From JAFLCM01 sp964510955 (GTDB lineage Bacteria; Planctomycetota; Phycisphaerae; Phycisphaerales; UBA1924), in assembly GCA_964510955.1 (NCBI GenBank), contig CAZEDW010000013.1, positions 1 to 64,000 of the forward strand: a stretch of DNA of 64,000 nt. The letters run 5' to 3'. Under the pieces are notes generated by a model. That model saw only the letters and a list, made by a program, of their open reading frames with translations. It was not told where the DNA came from and ran no database searches. Positions 18,448 to 27,140 of this stretch are shown piece by piece. How positions within the stretch are numbered: the first letter of the stretch is position 1; every line of letters starts with the position of its first letter. The position numbers were made by a program, and so were the translations under genes.

Positions 18448-19806
18448 ATGTCCACGACGCGCCCTCACGCCTCGGTCACGATTTCTGTGCTCTGCCTGCT
18501 GTGCACGGCGGGGTGCGCTTCGAACCGCGGGGTCACGCCCGCGCACGCCGAGGAGAACGATGGTTCGAGGCGCCCGGCGGACCCGTTCGCCGTCAGCACG
18601 CGCGGCCCGGGCCAGCCGATCCTGCCCGGTGCGACGCCGGCTTCGCAGCAGGGCGTTTCGTCGGCCCCGATGTACAACGCTTTCGGCGAAGCGCCGAACA
18701 CCCAGTCGGCGGCGCTGACGCAGAGCAGCGATTTTGATTCGGCCGAGAACGTGCTGCGCGTCTCCACGGCGGACGAGGGCGCGGACTTTGATCCGTGCAC
18801 CTCTCCCGACGGGCAGTGGGTCTACTTCGCCTCGACCCGCCACCGCCCCACCAGCGACCTGTACGTCAAGCGGATCGACGGCACCGCCGTCACGCAGCTC
18901 ACGAGCGACCCGGCCCAGGACGTGATGCCCAGCGTCAGCCCCGACGGCAAGCGCGTCGCCTTCTGCTCCAACCGCAACGGGTCGTATGACATCTATGTCA
19001 TGAACGCCCCCGGGGTTGGGAGCGGTGTGCCCCAGGCGGTCCAGATCACATCGGACCCAGGGCAGGAGCTGCACCCCACGTGGGCGCCCGACGGCAAGAC
19101 GCTGGCGTTCTGCCGGCTCGGGGACCACTCGGATCGCTGGGAGGTCTGGGTGACCGACGCCACCCGTCCCGGGGCGATGAAGTTCCTGACCTACGGACTG
19201 TTCCCCTCCTGGCAGCCCGGCGGCGACAAGATCGCCTTTCAGCGGGCCCGCGAGCGCGGGGGCCGGTTCTTTGGCATCTGGACCGTGGATTACCTCAATG
19301 GTGAAGCGACCAACCCGACGGAGGTAATTTCCAGCCCGGTCGCCGCCGCCATCAACCCGAGCTGGTCGCCCGACGGGCAGTACATCGCGTTCTCGACCGT
19401 GATCAACCCCGAGAAGCCCGGCGTTGCACCGTCCAAGGCCACCCCGGGCGCTCCGGCGATGCCGGCGCTCGCCGACCTCTGGATTGTCCGCTCCGATGGG
19501 ACCGGGCGTGCCAACCTCACCAGCGGCTGGTTCGCCAACCTGTCGCCTTCGTGGGGGTCCGACGGGAGGATCTACTTTGTGAGCAACCGGTCTGGAACGG
19601 ACAACCTGTGGTCGGTGGGGCCGGCGCAGGCCGTCGTAGCCGCCAGCGGTTCGGTGCAGCCGGCGAATCAATCTGAGGGGCGCGAGACCAAGACCGCTCA
19701 GACCGCCAGGCCCTCCAAGGCGGCCCCCGCGGCGGAGCCGGAGCACGCCGAATCGCCCGCGATGACCCAGGGCGGCGAGAAGCCGCAGACCAGTGACGAG
19801 GAATAG
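18448..19806 (+). CDS. TolB/PD40 beta-propeller lipoprotein
   Basis: 452 residues from ATG 18448, chosen because CGGAG lies upstream and a lipoprotein signal follows at once (VTISVLCLLCTAGCASN, putative lipid-modified Cys about residue 23). At least five PD40 blades are visible: DFDPCTSPDGQWVYFASTRH, VMPSVSPDGKRVAFCSNRNGSYDIYVM, LHPTWAPDGKTLAFCRL, INPSWSPDGQYIAFSTV and LSPSWGSDGRIYFVSNRSG. The tail is a Pro/Ala/Glu-rich linker. It resembles TolB but has no pal, tolA, tolQ or tolR neighbours, so a Tol role is not shown. Divergent from atpC. Confidence 0.82.
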   Translation: MSTTRPHASVTISVLCLLCTAGCASNRGVTPAHAEENDGSRRPADPFAVSTRGPGQPILPGATPASQQGVSSAPMYNAFGEAPNTQSAALTQSSDFDSAENVLRVSTADEGADFDPCTSPDGQWVYFASTRHRPTSDLYVKRIDGTAVTQLTSDPAQDVMPSVSPDGKRVAFCSNRNGSYDIYVMNAPGVGSGVPQAVQITSDPGQELHPTWAPDGKTLAFCRLGDHSDRWEVWVTDATRPGAMKFLTYGLFPSWQPGGDKIAFQRARERGGRFFGIWTVDYLNGEATNPTEVISSPVAAAINPSWSPDGQYIAFSTVINPEKPGVAPSKATPGAPAMPALADLWIVRSDGTGRANLTSGWFANLSPSWGSDGRIYFVSNRSGTDNLWSVGPAQAVVAASGSVQPANQSEGRETKTAQTARPSKAAPAAEPEHAESPAMTQGGEKPQTSDEE

Positions 19807-19989
19807 GCGCGGCCGGGCCGACGCGCAATCCCTGCCCGAATCCCCGGGCCGGAATTCCTTGGCCCCAGGCGAGAAGCGGGCAAGTCCAGAATCTTCTCCG
19901 ACCGATAAAGCGTGGACCGCATTCGGTCGATGCGGATAACTCAGAATCGATGCGGGCGGGTGGAGCCCACCGCTTTCCGGCAGGACGCC

Positions 19990-20781
19990 ATGACAACCGT
20001 ACAGCGATTGCTTTTGATCACGCTCCTGGCGCCGGCCCTTGCGGCGTTTCAAGCGTGTGAGAGCACCACTCGGCCCGTGGTCTACCCCCAGAGGCTGCAC
20101 TCGCCCTATCCAACGGGGCGTCAGCAGGTGTGGGCGGTCGCGCCGCCGAGGAACGAGTCGGGCGTCAGCGTCGTTGACGAGCTGGCGTTCGGCGACGCGC
20201 TGGCCGAGGAGATCGGGCAGGTGAAGGGCATCGATTGCCTTCCGCTCAACCGGACGCTCCAGGCGATGCGGGCGCTGAATCTCCCGAGCGTCGACACGCC
20301 CGCGCAGGCGCGGGTGCTGGCGGGCGCTCTGGGGGCCGACGCGCTGGTGGTCTCGACCATCACGAGCTGGTACCCGTACCAACCGCCCCGGATCGGTTTG
20401 AACGCCGGTGTGTTCGTCCGCGATGCGGGCGGGGCGTCGGTGGGCGAATCGACCGAGCAGGTCCGTTCACTGTCGGCGGCGGCGCGGGCATCGGCCCTCC
20501 CGGGCGGGGGCCGGGAAAACTCCCTCTCGGAGCCCCAGTCCACGGTTTCACTTGTCCTGGACGCATCCAACACAGCGATCCAGGCGAAAGTACAGGAGTA
20601 TGGGGAAGCACGGGTTGAATCAAACGACCCGATCGGATGGGAGAGGTTTGTCAAAAGCATGAAGCTGTACACGCGCTTTGCGTGTCACCGCGCGGTCGAG
20701 CGTCTGCTCGATGCCGAGCGCGATCGCCTGACGGCGAAGACCGTGACCGTGAACGCGGACCAAGCGGAACAAGCCCGCTGA
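19990..20781 (+). CDS. Putative lipoprotein of unknown function (CsgG/LpoB-like flavour)
   Basis: 263 residues from ATG 19990 (CAGGA just upstream). It opens with a signal peptide and a possible lipid-modified Cys (LLLITLLAPALAAFQACESTT). The core VWAVAPPRNESGVSVVDELAFGDALAEEIGQVKGIDCLPLNRTLQAM...VLAGALGADALVVSTITSWYPYQPPRIGLNAGVF recalls outer-membrane-associated lipoproteins with a CsgG/LpoB-type fold, by pattern only. The second half is less conserved in appearance. Same strand as the TolB-like gene and 183 bp after it. Confidence 0.7.
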   Translation: MTTVQRLLLITLLAPALAAFQACESTTRPVVYPQRLHSPYPTGRQQVWAVAPPRNESGVSVVDELAFGDALAEEIGQVKGIDCLPLNRTLQAMRALNLPSVDTPAQARVLAGALGADALVVSTITSWYPYQPPRIGLNAGVFVRDAGGASVGESTEQVRSLSAAARASALPGGGRENSLSEPQSTVSLVLDASNTAIQAKVQEYGEARVESNDPIGWERFVKSMKLYTRFACHRAVERLLDAERDRLTAKTVTVNADQAEQAR

Positions 20782-20967
20782 CGGCGCGCGTCAACCGACG
20801 CCCGCCGCACGCGGGCGCTCGGAAGGATGGCCCGTCGTGGGCGGAATCGGCACCAGAGAAGCAGGCGGGAAGACGGGCGTGATCTCACGCGCCGCCGGAC
20901 GCCCTGCGCTGGTGCCCCCGGCCCGCGCCGCTCTCGGATTTGCTTCACTTACTCGGAGTCAAACGCG

Positions 20968-21981
20968 ATGAACACACTCCCGATCATCGAGGGGTTCCTG
21001 TCGTACCTGACCGACGAGCGGCACTTCAGCGCCTACACGGCGCGGTGCTACGGCGCCGATCTGCGCCAGCACGTCGAGTACCTGGCAGAGGAGATGGGGA
21101 TCTCCGCGGGGGCCGACGCCGAGAAGCAGGCGTACGAAAAGGCCAAGGCCGGTTCGCGGCCCGCCGGCGGTGGTCGTCACTCGACCATCACCGACGCCGT
21201 GATCGGCGCGGGGGTTGATTCGATCCGCCAGTACCTGGTCTTCCTGTCCGAGCAGAGCTACTCGCCGGCGACGATGGCGCGGAAGATCGCGACCATGCGG
21301 TCGTTCTACAAGTGGGCGCTGAAGCGCGGCGTGGTGGACAGCAACCCGATGACGATGATCCGCACGCCGCGGCAGGCCAAGCGCCTGCCCAAGGCGATCA
21401 CCGTCGAGCAGATCGAGCAGTTGCTCGCGGCCCCGGACGACCGTGACCCGCTGGGCGCCCGCGACCGCGCGATGCTCGAGACCTTGTATTCCACCGGCAT
21501 CCGAGTGAGCGAGCTGGTGGACCTCGCCGTGACCGATCTTGACGAGCCGAACGAGGCGCTGCGCGTCCGCGGCAAGGGCAAGAAGGAGCGCCTGGTCCCC
21601 TTGGGCTCTCACGCGCTGGCCGCGATCCGTCACTACCGCGACGTGCTGAACCAGGACGAGCGCCTGGCCGCCAGCTGGAGCGACCCGCGGAGCAACCCGC
21701 CGCTGTTCATCAACAAGCACGGCGGGCGGCTCTCGTCGCGCTCGGTCCGCCGCAAGCTCGACAAGTACCTCAAGCAGGTCGGGCTTGACCCGACGATCAG
21801 CCCGCACACCCTGCGGCACAGTTTCGCCACGCACCTGCTCGACAACGGCGCCGACCTGCGGAGCGTGCAGGAGCTGCTGGGGCACCAGAGCCTCTCGACG
21901 ACCCAGACCTACACCCACCTGACGACGCAGCGGATGCGGGCGGCCTATGACGGCGCGCACCCGCGGGCCGAGGCGGGTTGA
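20968..21981 (+). CDS. Tyrosine recombinase, XerC/XerD type
   Basis: 337 residues. The start at 20968 gives the usual Xer N-terminus (IIEGFLSYLTDERHFSAYTARCYGADLRQHVEYL). The SAM-like core-binding domain carries an insert of about 35 residues (about 48-82, Ala/Gly/Lys rich). The catalytic set is complete: Arg in STGIRVSELVDL, Lys in GKGKKERLVPL, HTLRH, GHQS, and nucleophile Tyr in TTQTYTHL. Xer enzymes resolve chromosome dimers at dif; no dif site was recognised here. There are no phage or integron genes around it, so a housekeeping role is more likely than a mobile one. Followed by a strong terminator. Confidence 0.92.
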   Translation: MNTLPIIEGFLSYLTDERHFSAYTARCYGADLRQHVEYLAEEMGISAGADAEKQAYEKAKAGSRPAGGGRHSTITDAVIGAGVDSIRQYLVFLSEQSYSPATMARKIATMRSFYKWALKRGVVDSNPMTMIRTPRQAKRLPKAITVEQIEQLLAAPDDRDPLGARDRAMLETLYSTGIRVSELVDLAVTDLDEPNEALRVRGKGKKERLVPLGSHALAAIRHYRDVLNQDERLAASWSDPRSNPPLFINKHGGRLSSRSVRRKLDKYLKQVGLDPTISPHTLRHSFATHLLDNGADLRSVQELLGHQSLSTTQTYTHLTTQRMRAAYDGAHPRAEAG

Positions 21982-22059
21982 TTCTCGACGTTCCGGACCG
22001 GGTCCTCAGGTCGGGACATGAACCGCCTCGGGTATTGTCCACGAACAATCTCGGCGCAC

Positions 22060-22108
22060 GCGCGGCCCTGACGGAGCCCGAATCGGGTTTCGTCAGGGCC
22101 GCGCTTTT
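22060..22108 (+). terminator. Intrinsic terminator after the Xer recombinase gene
   Basis: Perfect 14-bp stem: GCGCGGCCCTGACG (22060-22073) pairs with CGTCAGGGCCGCGC (22091-22104), followed by TTTT. The loop contains a smaller CCCGA/TCGGG hairpin. It lies 79 bp after the recombinase stop codon. Confidence 0.88.
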
Positions 22109-22233
22109 CGACTCGGGCGGTGGCACACGCCGCCCGCTGGGTGGGTTTTCGGTCCCGCTGCGCTGAATCGCGCGCGCAGGGTGCAACGAACGTCTCTTTC
22201 TCCGCGATCACCCGCTGATCCAGGAGACCGACG

Positions 22234-22641
22234 ATGTCACCCGAACGCGACGCGATCCTCGAGATGAAGCTTCCGGGCTGCAATCCAAACGCCGGTCCCG
22301 CCGCGGACATTCTGCGCGAACTGGCGGCTTCGTCCGCGGGTGCGTGCGATGATGCCCGCGTGGTGGGCGTGTGCTGCTCGTGGGACGACGCGACCAAGGA
22401 GTGCGTCGTGGCCTCGCTGCTGCGGTCGGTCGCTGAGCTGGTGAGGTCGCGGGCCCAGGTGCTGGTGCTCGAGCTCTCGGGCGTGAGGCTCGCCGACAGC
22501 CGGCTGGTCGCCTGCCTTGTGCACGCGTGCCGGCTGGCGCGGCTCGCGGGCGCGCGGATCGTGGTGGTCGTCAGCCGGGTCGTGGCGGACTGGCTCGCGG
22601 TGTGCGGCGTGAGCGGGATCGTGCCGCACGTCGTGGCGTGA
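22234..22641 (+). CDS. STAS-like small protein (possible anti-sigma factor antagonist)
   Basis: 135 residues, start at 22234 with AGGAG 7 nt upstream. The second half has the STAS pattern: a buried strand (QVLVLELSGVRLADSRLVACLVHACRLARLAGARIVVVV), then a helix and a last strand (LAVCGVSGIVPHVV). A serine follows Asp in LADSR, where SpoIIAA-type proteins carry the phosphorylated Ser. The first half is not typical. No anti-sigma kinase, phosphatase or sigma factor lies nearby, so partner and role are unknown. It ends 14 bp before the fabG stop codon, tail to tail. Confidence 0.65.
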   Translation: MSPERDAILEMKLPGCNPNAGPAADILRELAASSAGACDDARVVGVCCSWDDATKECVVASLLRSVAELVRSRAQVLVLELSGVRLADSRLVACLVHACRLARLAGARIVVVVSRVVADWLAVCGVSGIVPHVVA

Positions 22642-22655
22642 TCCGGGGCGAGGGC

Positions 22656-23405
22656 TCACCACATCGTCATGCCGCCGTCCACGCAGAACACCTGCCCGGT
22701 GAGATACCCGGCGCCGTCGCTGCTGACATAGGCCACCGCCTCGGCGATGTCTTCGGGCGTGCCCAGTCGCTTGACAACCACGGCCTCGGTGATCTTGTCT
22801 TTGACCTCCTGGGGCAGGTTGGCGGTCATGTCGGTCTCGACGTAGCCGGGGGCGATGAGGTTGGCGGTGACGCCCTTGCCGCCCAGCTCGCGGGCGATGG
22901 ACTTGGTGAGCCCGATCAGCCCGGCCTTGGCGGCGGCGTAGTTGCACTGCCCGGCGTTACCGACCACGCCGGAGGTCGAGCCGATGTTGACGATGCGCCC
23001 GAAGCGGTTCTTCATCATGGCGCGGGCGGCGGCGCGGCAGGCCACGAAGGCGCTGGTGAGGTTGGTCTGGATGACCGCGGCGAAGTCGTCGTCGCTCATG
23101 CGCAGGATGAGCCCGTCGCGGGTGATGCCGGCGTTGTTCACGAGGATGTCCAGGCGGCCCAGCTCGCCGATGACGCCCTCGATGCCCGCCTGCAGAGCCT
23201 TGGCGTCGGCGACGTCGACCGCGAGGATCCCCGCGGTGCCGCCGGCGGCCTCGATCTGCGACTTGACCTCGCTCAGCGGTCCGGGCGAGCGGGCGCTGAG
23301 CACGACGTGGCGGCCGTCGCGGGCCAGCCTGAGCGCGACGGCGCGTCCGATGCCGCGGCTGGCCCCGGTGACAAGAGCGACGCGTTTCTCGGTGGGGGTG
23401 GGCAC
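22656..23405 (-). CDS. fabG: 3-oxoacyl-[acyl-carrier-protein] reductase
   Basis: A short-chain dehydrogenase reducing 3-oxoacyl-ACP with NADPH in fatty acid elongation. TGASRGIG cofactor motif, NNAG, a catalytic Ser in NIGSTSG and YAAAK (Tyr/Lys) are all present, and GYVETDMTANLPQEVKDKI and LTGQVFCVDGGM are FabG signatures. The GTG at 23405 gives 249 residues, the family norm; the frame is open further up but nothing there looks coding. No clear ribosome-binding site precedes it. It is the last gene of the minus-strand run fabD - lipoprotein - fabG. Confidence 0.93.
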   Translation of the reverse strand: MPTPTEKRVALVTGASRGIGRAVALRLARDGRHVVLSARSPGPLSEVKSQIEAAGGTAGILAVDVADAKALQAGIEGVIGELGRLDILVNNAGITRDGLILRMSDDDFAAVIQTNLTSAFVACRAAARAMMKNRFGRIVNIGSTSGVVGNAGQCNYAAAKAGLIGLTKSIARELGGKGVTANLIAPGYVETDMTANLPQEVKDKITEAVVVKRLGTPEDIAEAVAYVSSDGAGYLTGQVFCVDGGMTMW

Positions 23406-23552
23406 GGGCGGTGGGGTCTCGGGGATGGTGGGGGAGGCGCGTCCGGCGCGGTGCCTGACGCGTGGATGAAAAATCGTCGCGGCGGGTTGGCCGGAGAGGG
23501 GCCGCTCCATGCGCGGAGCCTCGCCCCGCGCGGGACCAGGCTCGGCTCGGGG

Positions 23553-24248
23553 CTACTCGTCGCGCGGTTTCTCGAACGGGCTGCGCTTCTGCGGCGGCTC
23601 GTTGCTTGTGCCGGGGTCGGCGTCGGACTTCTTGTCGCCGGGCTTGGGATCGTTGAAAATCGCGCGCTCAACGGCCGCCGCGGCGACGGTCGGGGCCACC
23701 AGCTCGGCGTCGTCGAGCATGGCTACGCTGGCGGCGGTGGTGGGGACGATCGCCATGCCGGAGATGGACCAGGCGGTCCCGTTCTCCGACTGGTTGCCCT
23801 TCCATGCGAGCATGTAGGCGGCCTGCTTGTCCTGCACCCCCAGGCCGAGCGTGAACGACTTCTTGTCGTCACCCTCGGTGAGAACGCAGACCCGCACCGC
23901 TTCGATGCCCTTGGTCTGGCTGGCCCAGTCGCCGAACTCGATCAGGTTGGCGAGCACCTCGCGGTCGGACTCGGCGAGAACGCCCTTGGCGCCCTCGGCG
24001 TCGCCGCGCGCGATCGCGTTGGCCAGCGCCGCGATGGCCTGCGCCTGCTCGGGCGTGTTGGGGCGGTGCTTCTCGGGCCACTGGACCTTGGCGTCGAGGT
24101 CGATGCCCTCCATCGGGTCCACCGCTTTCACGGGGGCCGGCGCGGCGGCGACGGGCTGTTGCTCTTTCTTCTTGTCGCAGCCGATCAACAGGCCCGCGGC
24201 AAGCGCGAGCGCGGCGGCGGTGGTGACGGTGCGTTGCAGGGTGGGCAT
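23553..24248 (-). CDS. Putative lipoprotein of unknown function between fabD and fabG
   Basis: 231 residues. A lipoprotein signal is clear (AAALALAAGLLIGCDKKKEQQ, Cys about residue 24), then a Pro/Ala linker, a helical part with many Ala (PEQAQAIAALANAIARGDAEGAKGVLAESDREVLANLIEF), and a beta-rich part. It ends in a charged, Pro-rich tail. GGAGGA precedes the start. The spacing of 22 bp to fabD suggests co-transcription although a lipoprotein has no obvious role in fatty acid synthesis. No family recognised. Confidence 0.75.
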   Translation of the reverse strand: MPTLQRTVTTAAALALAAGLLIGCDKKKEQQPVAAAPAPVKAVDPMEGIDLDAKVQWPEKHRPNTPEQAQAIAALANAIARGDAEGAKGVLAESDREVLANLIEFGDWASQTKGIEAVRVCVLTEGDDKKSFTLGLGVQDKQAAYMLAWKGNQSENGTAWSISGMAIVPTTAASVAMLDDAELVAPTVAAAAVERAIFNDPKPGDKKSDADPGTSNEPPQKRSPFEKPRDE

Positions 24249-24270
24249 GGTTGAATCCTCCGGGGAGCGC

Positions 24271-25215
24271 TCACGCCGAGGCGGCGGCGGCGGCCGGCTC
24301 GTCGTGCTGGATCACCTTGGTGCCCCGGTCGATACGACGCATCAAGCCGGCGAGCACCTTGTTCGGGGCCAGTTCGTGGTACTCGTGGGTTGCCGAAGGA
24401 TAGGCCGACACGAGCCACGCGCACGACTGCGACCACTTCACCGGGCTGGTGAGCTGCTCAACCAGCCGGGAACGGATCAAGGACGGGTCGGGCTGGTGGG
24501 GTTGTGCGGTGACGTTGGACACCACGACGGATCGCGGAGCCTTGAACGGCGTTTGAGCCAGCGCCTCGCTCAGGCGTTGAGCCGCGGGGGCCATGAGGGC
24601 GGAGTGGAACGCCCCGGCCACCTGCAGCTTCGTTGCCTTCACGCCAATCTTTTCGGCGCTCGCCGTGGTCCGGTCGCACGCCTCGGCATGACCCGAGAGC
24701 ACGATCTGACCCGGGGCGTTGAAGTTGCCGCAGACCAGCACCTGCCCTCGGGCGGCGTCGTCGCACACGGCCTGGGCCTGGGCCTCATCGGCGCCGATGA
24801 GCGCGACCATCGAGCCGCGAGAGGCCTCGGCGGCGTCCTGCATGGCGCGCCCGCGCAGAATCACCAGTTCAAGGGCGGCCTCGAATTCGACGGCACCGGC
24901 CAGGTGCAGGGCGGTGTACTCGCCCAGGCTCAGGCCGGCCATGGCGGATACACAGTCGAGACCGTACCCCAGCGCTCGCGCGCAGGCCACGGACGCCGTG
25001 AAGATCGCCGGCTGCGCCACGTCGGTGCGGTTGAGCACGTCGCCCGGGCCTTCGAAACACAGACGGGTCAGCGGGGCGGGCAGGCGGGCGCCGATCACAC
25101 GCTCGGCGGTGCGGAATGTCTCGGCGGCGACGGATGACGATTCGCACCACGCCTTGGCCATGCCCACGAACTGGGCGCCCTGCCCGGGGCAGAGGATGAT
25201 CTTGGAAGTGGACAT
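24271..25215 (-). CDS. fabD: Malonyl-CoA:ACP transacylase
   Basis: 314 residues. It loads malonyl groups from CoA to ACP. Signatures: ILCPGQGAQFVGM at the N-terminus, the nucleophile in GLSLGEYTAL (Ser about residue 94), VVSNVTAQP, and the catalytic His in VAGAFHSALMAPA. The C-terminus is longer than in E. coli by a few residues. First gene of the minus-strand run with the lipoprotein and fabG, and divergent from acpP across a 181-bp gap holding a perfect palindrome. Confidence 0.94.
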   Translation of the reverse strand: MSTSKIILCPGQGAQFVGMAKAWCESSSVAAETFRTAERVIGARLPAPLTRLCFEGPGDVLNRTDVAQPAIFTASVACARALGYGLDCVSAMAGLSLGEYTALHLAGAVEFEAALELVILRGRAMQDAAEASRGSMVALIGADEAQAQAVCDDAARGQVLVCGNFNAPGQIVLSGHAEACDRTTASAEKIGVKATKLQVAGAFHSALMAPAAQRLSEALAQTPFKAPRSVVVSNVTAQPHQPDPSLIRSRLVEQLTSPVKWSQSCAWLVSAYPSATHEYHELAPNKVLAGLMRRIDRGTKVIQHDEPAAAAASA

Positions 25216-25263
25216 GAACAGATGGTACTTGCCCGGCGCGAGCGGGTGGGACGCGCGGCGACG

Positions 25264-25283
25264 AAGTTTGTGACCACAAACTT
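25264..25283. promoter_or_regulatory. Perfect 20-bp palindrome between fabD and acpP, candidate operator
   Basis: AAGTTTGTG, two central bases AC, then CACAAACTT: every base of the 9-bp arms pairs. Its AT-rich arms stand out in GC-rich surroundings. It lies 48 bp from the fabD start and 113 bp from the acpP start, about 40 bp upstream of a TATATT box facing acpP. The layout fits a dimeric regulator of both fatty-acid transcription units. Confidence 0.6.
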
Positions 25284-25322
25284 GCAGATTGCCGTCCTGT
25301 GGCAGCCCGCAGGCAGGGCCGC

Positions 25323-25328
25323 TATATT
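25323..25328 (+). promoter_or_regulatory. Candidate -10 box for acpP
   Basis: TATATT in the context CCGCTATATTCCGGG, 68 nt before the acpP start. No good -35 box is seen; activation or an alternative sigma factor could compensate. Confidence 0.35.
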
Positions 25329-25396
25329 CCGGGCCAAATCAGCCGGCTCCAATGTGGGGGCCGCGTTCGACCCGAGAACCGTCAGGAGATGCCCAC

Positions 25397-25657
25397 GTGA
25401 GCCCAGCGGAAGTCGAAACCAAAGTGATCGAGATCGTGGCCGAGCAGCTCGGGGTGGACAAGGCCGGGATCAGCCGCAAGACGAGCTTCGTGAACGACCT
25501 GAACGCCGACAGCCTCGACACCGTCGAGCTTGTGATGGAGTTCGAGGACCGTTTCGAGACGTCGATCCCTGACGAGGAAGCCGAGAAGATCAAGACCGTC
25601 GGCGAGGCCATTGATTTCATCGTCAAGGCCAAGCAGGGGCAGCCCTCGGCCGCCTGA
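25397..25657 (+). CDS. acpP: Acyl carrier protein
   Basis: 86 residues from GTG 25397, with AGGAG 8 nt upstream; in-frame codons further up lack support. The helical ACP fold is clear: VETKVIEIVAEQLGVDKAGISRKTSFVNDLNADSLDTVELVMEFEDRFETSIPDEEAEKIKTVGEAIDFIVK. The Ser of DSLD carries the 4'-phosphopantetheine. It is followed by fabF in the same direction after 151 bp, the common acpP-fabF order. Confidence 0.96.
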   Translation: MSPAEVETKVIEIVAEQLGVDKAGISRKTSFVNDLNADSLDTVELVMEFEDRFETSIPDEEAEKIKTVGEAIDFIVKAKQGQPSAA

Positions 25658-25808
25658 GTTGGTCCGGCCGGCGGCCGTAACCCCCCCGCGGACCCGTGTC
25701 ATCGAATCGTTCTCTCCAGGCCCGGGCGCGGCCCGCTCGGGCTTATCATTTGGTGCGGCGCAGGCTGTCGAGTTCTGCGCGCCCCCGCCCGAGACTCACC
25801 CCCTCGTC

Positions 25809-27101
25809 ATGCCTCACCGCCACACCTCAGCTCCGGACCGTGTCGTCATCACCGGCGTCGGTTGCGTCACGCCCATCGGCAATGACTTCGCATCCACGTG
25901 GGACGCGATGGTCCGGGGCCAGTCGGGGATCCGCACGGTGGTGGGCGAGGACTTTGCCAAGTGGGGGCCCGAGCACTGGGCGGTTCGCATCGCGGGGCAG
26001 GTGAAGAACTGGGACGAGGCGACGCACTTGGATAAGCGCGAAGTGCGCCGGCTGGACCGGTTCGCGGTCCTGGGCTGCTCGGCGGGCATCCAGGCTGTCA
26101 AGCACTCGGGGATCGACTTTTCGAAGGAAGACCCGGAGCGGTGCGGGATCGTGGTGGGCTCGGGCGTGGGCGGGATCCAGACGATCGAGCAGGGGGTGTA
26201 TGTGCTCGCCGAGCGCGGGCCGGACCGCCTGAGCCCGTTCACGGTGCCGCGCCTGATGGCCAACGCGTGCGCGGGCGACCTTTCCATCCGCTTCGGACTG
26301 CAGGGCCCCAGCAGCTCTCACACCACCGCCTGTGCGTCGAGCGGGCACTCCATCGGGGACGCGTTCCGGATTCTGCAGCGGGGCGAGGCCGACGTGATGC
26401 TCGCCGGTGGCAGCGAGGGTGCGGTTTCTCCCCTGTGCCTGGGCGCGTTCATGGTGATGCGGGCGCTTTCAACCCGCAACGACGAGCCCGAGCGGGCCAG
26501 CCGCCCGTTCGACAAGGACCGCGACGGTTTCGTGCTCTCCGAGGGCGCCGCGGTGATGGTGATGGAGACGCTCACGCACGCCAGGAAGCGCGGCGCCGAC
26601 ATCCTGTGCGAGGTGCTCGGCTACGGCGCGTCGTCCGACGCCAGCCACATCACCGCCCCCGACCAGGAAGGTCGCGGCGCGCAGCGGGCCATGCGCTGGG
26701 CCATGCGCGACGCGGGCATCGACACCACCAAGGTTGACTACATCAACGCCCACGGCACCAGCACGCCCCTGGGGGACACCGCCGAGGTGAACGCCGTGCT
26801 GAGCCTCTTCGGCGACCACGCCCGCAAGAGCGCCGGCGGCAAACTGCTGATGAGCAGCACCAAGAGCATGACCGGGCACTGCCTGGGCGCTTCGGGCGGC
26901 GTCGAGATGGTCGCGTGCATCGGCGCGCTGCGCCACGGCGTGGTGGCGCCGACCATCAACCTCGACAACCCTGACGAGGGGTTCGACATCGACCTTGTGC
27001 CGAAGACCTCGCGCGATGCGCGCGTTCGGGTGTGCCTGAACAATACCTTCGGGTTCGGCGGGCACAATGTGTCGCTGGTGCTGGGGAAGTTTGAAGGCTG
27101 A
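25809..27101 (+). CDS. fabF: 3-oxoacyl-ACP synthase II
   Basis: 430 residues, start ATG 25809 (MPHRHTSAPDRVVITGVGCVTPIGND). KAS II catalytic residues are present: Cys in TTACASSGHSIG, His in NAHGTSTPLGD, and His in TKSMTGHCLGASGG. It condenses malonyl-ACP with acyl-ACP. FabF-type fatty acid elongation is favoured over polyketide synthesis because of the acpP and fabD neighbours and the normal length. The in-frame extension upstream to 25611 overlaps acpP and is not coding. Confidence 0.95.
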   Translation: MPHRHTSAPDRVVITGVGCVTPIGNDFASTWDAMVRGQSGIRTVVGEDFAKWGPEHWAVRIAGQVKNWDEATHLDKREVRRLDRFAVLGCSAGIQAVKHSGIDFSKEDPERCGIVVGSGVGGIQTIEQGVYVLAERGPDRLSPFTVPRLMANACAGDLSIRFGLQGPSSSHTTACASSGHSIGDAFRILQRGEADVMLAGGSEGAVSPLCLGAFMVMRALSTRNDEPERASRPFDKDRDGFVLSEGAAVMVMETLTHARKRGADILCEVLGYGASSDASHITAPDQEGRGAQRAMRWAMRDAGIDTTKVDYINAHGTSTPLGDTAEVNAVLSLFGDHARKSAGGKLLMSSTKSMTGHCLGASGGVEMVACIGALRHGVVAPTINLDNPDEGFDIDLVPKTSRDARVRVCLNNTFGFGGHNVSLVLGKFEG

Positions 27102-27140
27102 GCGCCCGTCGCTCGCCACCAGGATCGGGTTATTCGGGCT

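Noticed and set aside
18448..19806. Naming the PD40 lipoprotein tolB
   Set aside because: It has PD40 blades but a lipobox, no Tol-Pal neighbours and no TolB N-terminal domain, so the symbol is not justified.
17797..20382. 861-codon open frame on the minus strand
   Set aside because: Only its last 147 codons are a real protein (atpC). The rest lies antisense to two well-supported plus-strand genes and has the Arg/Gly/Pro/Ala-rich composition of a high-GC shadow frame.
20968..21981. Xer recombinase as integrase of the 39.6-43.3 kb island
   Set aside because: It lies 18 kb away, has full XerC/D style and a housekeeping setting; nothing links it to the island beyond enzyme class.
22527..24254. 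575-codon plus-strand frame
   Set aside because: Antisense to fabG and the lipoprotein gene, both supported by motifs, signal sequence or ribosome-binding site; no domain in its translation.
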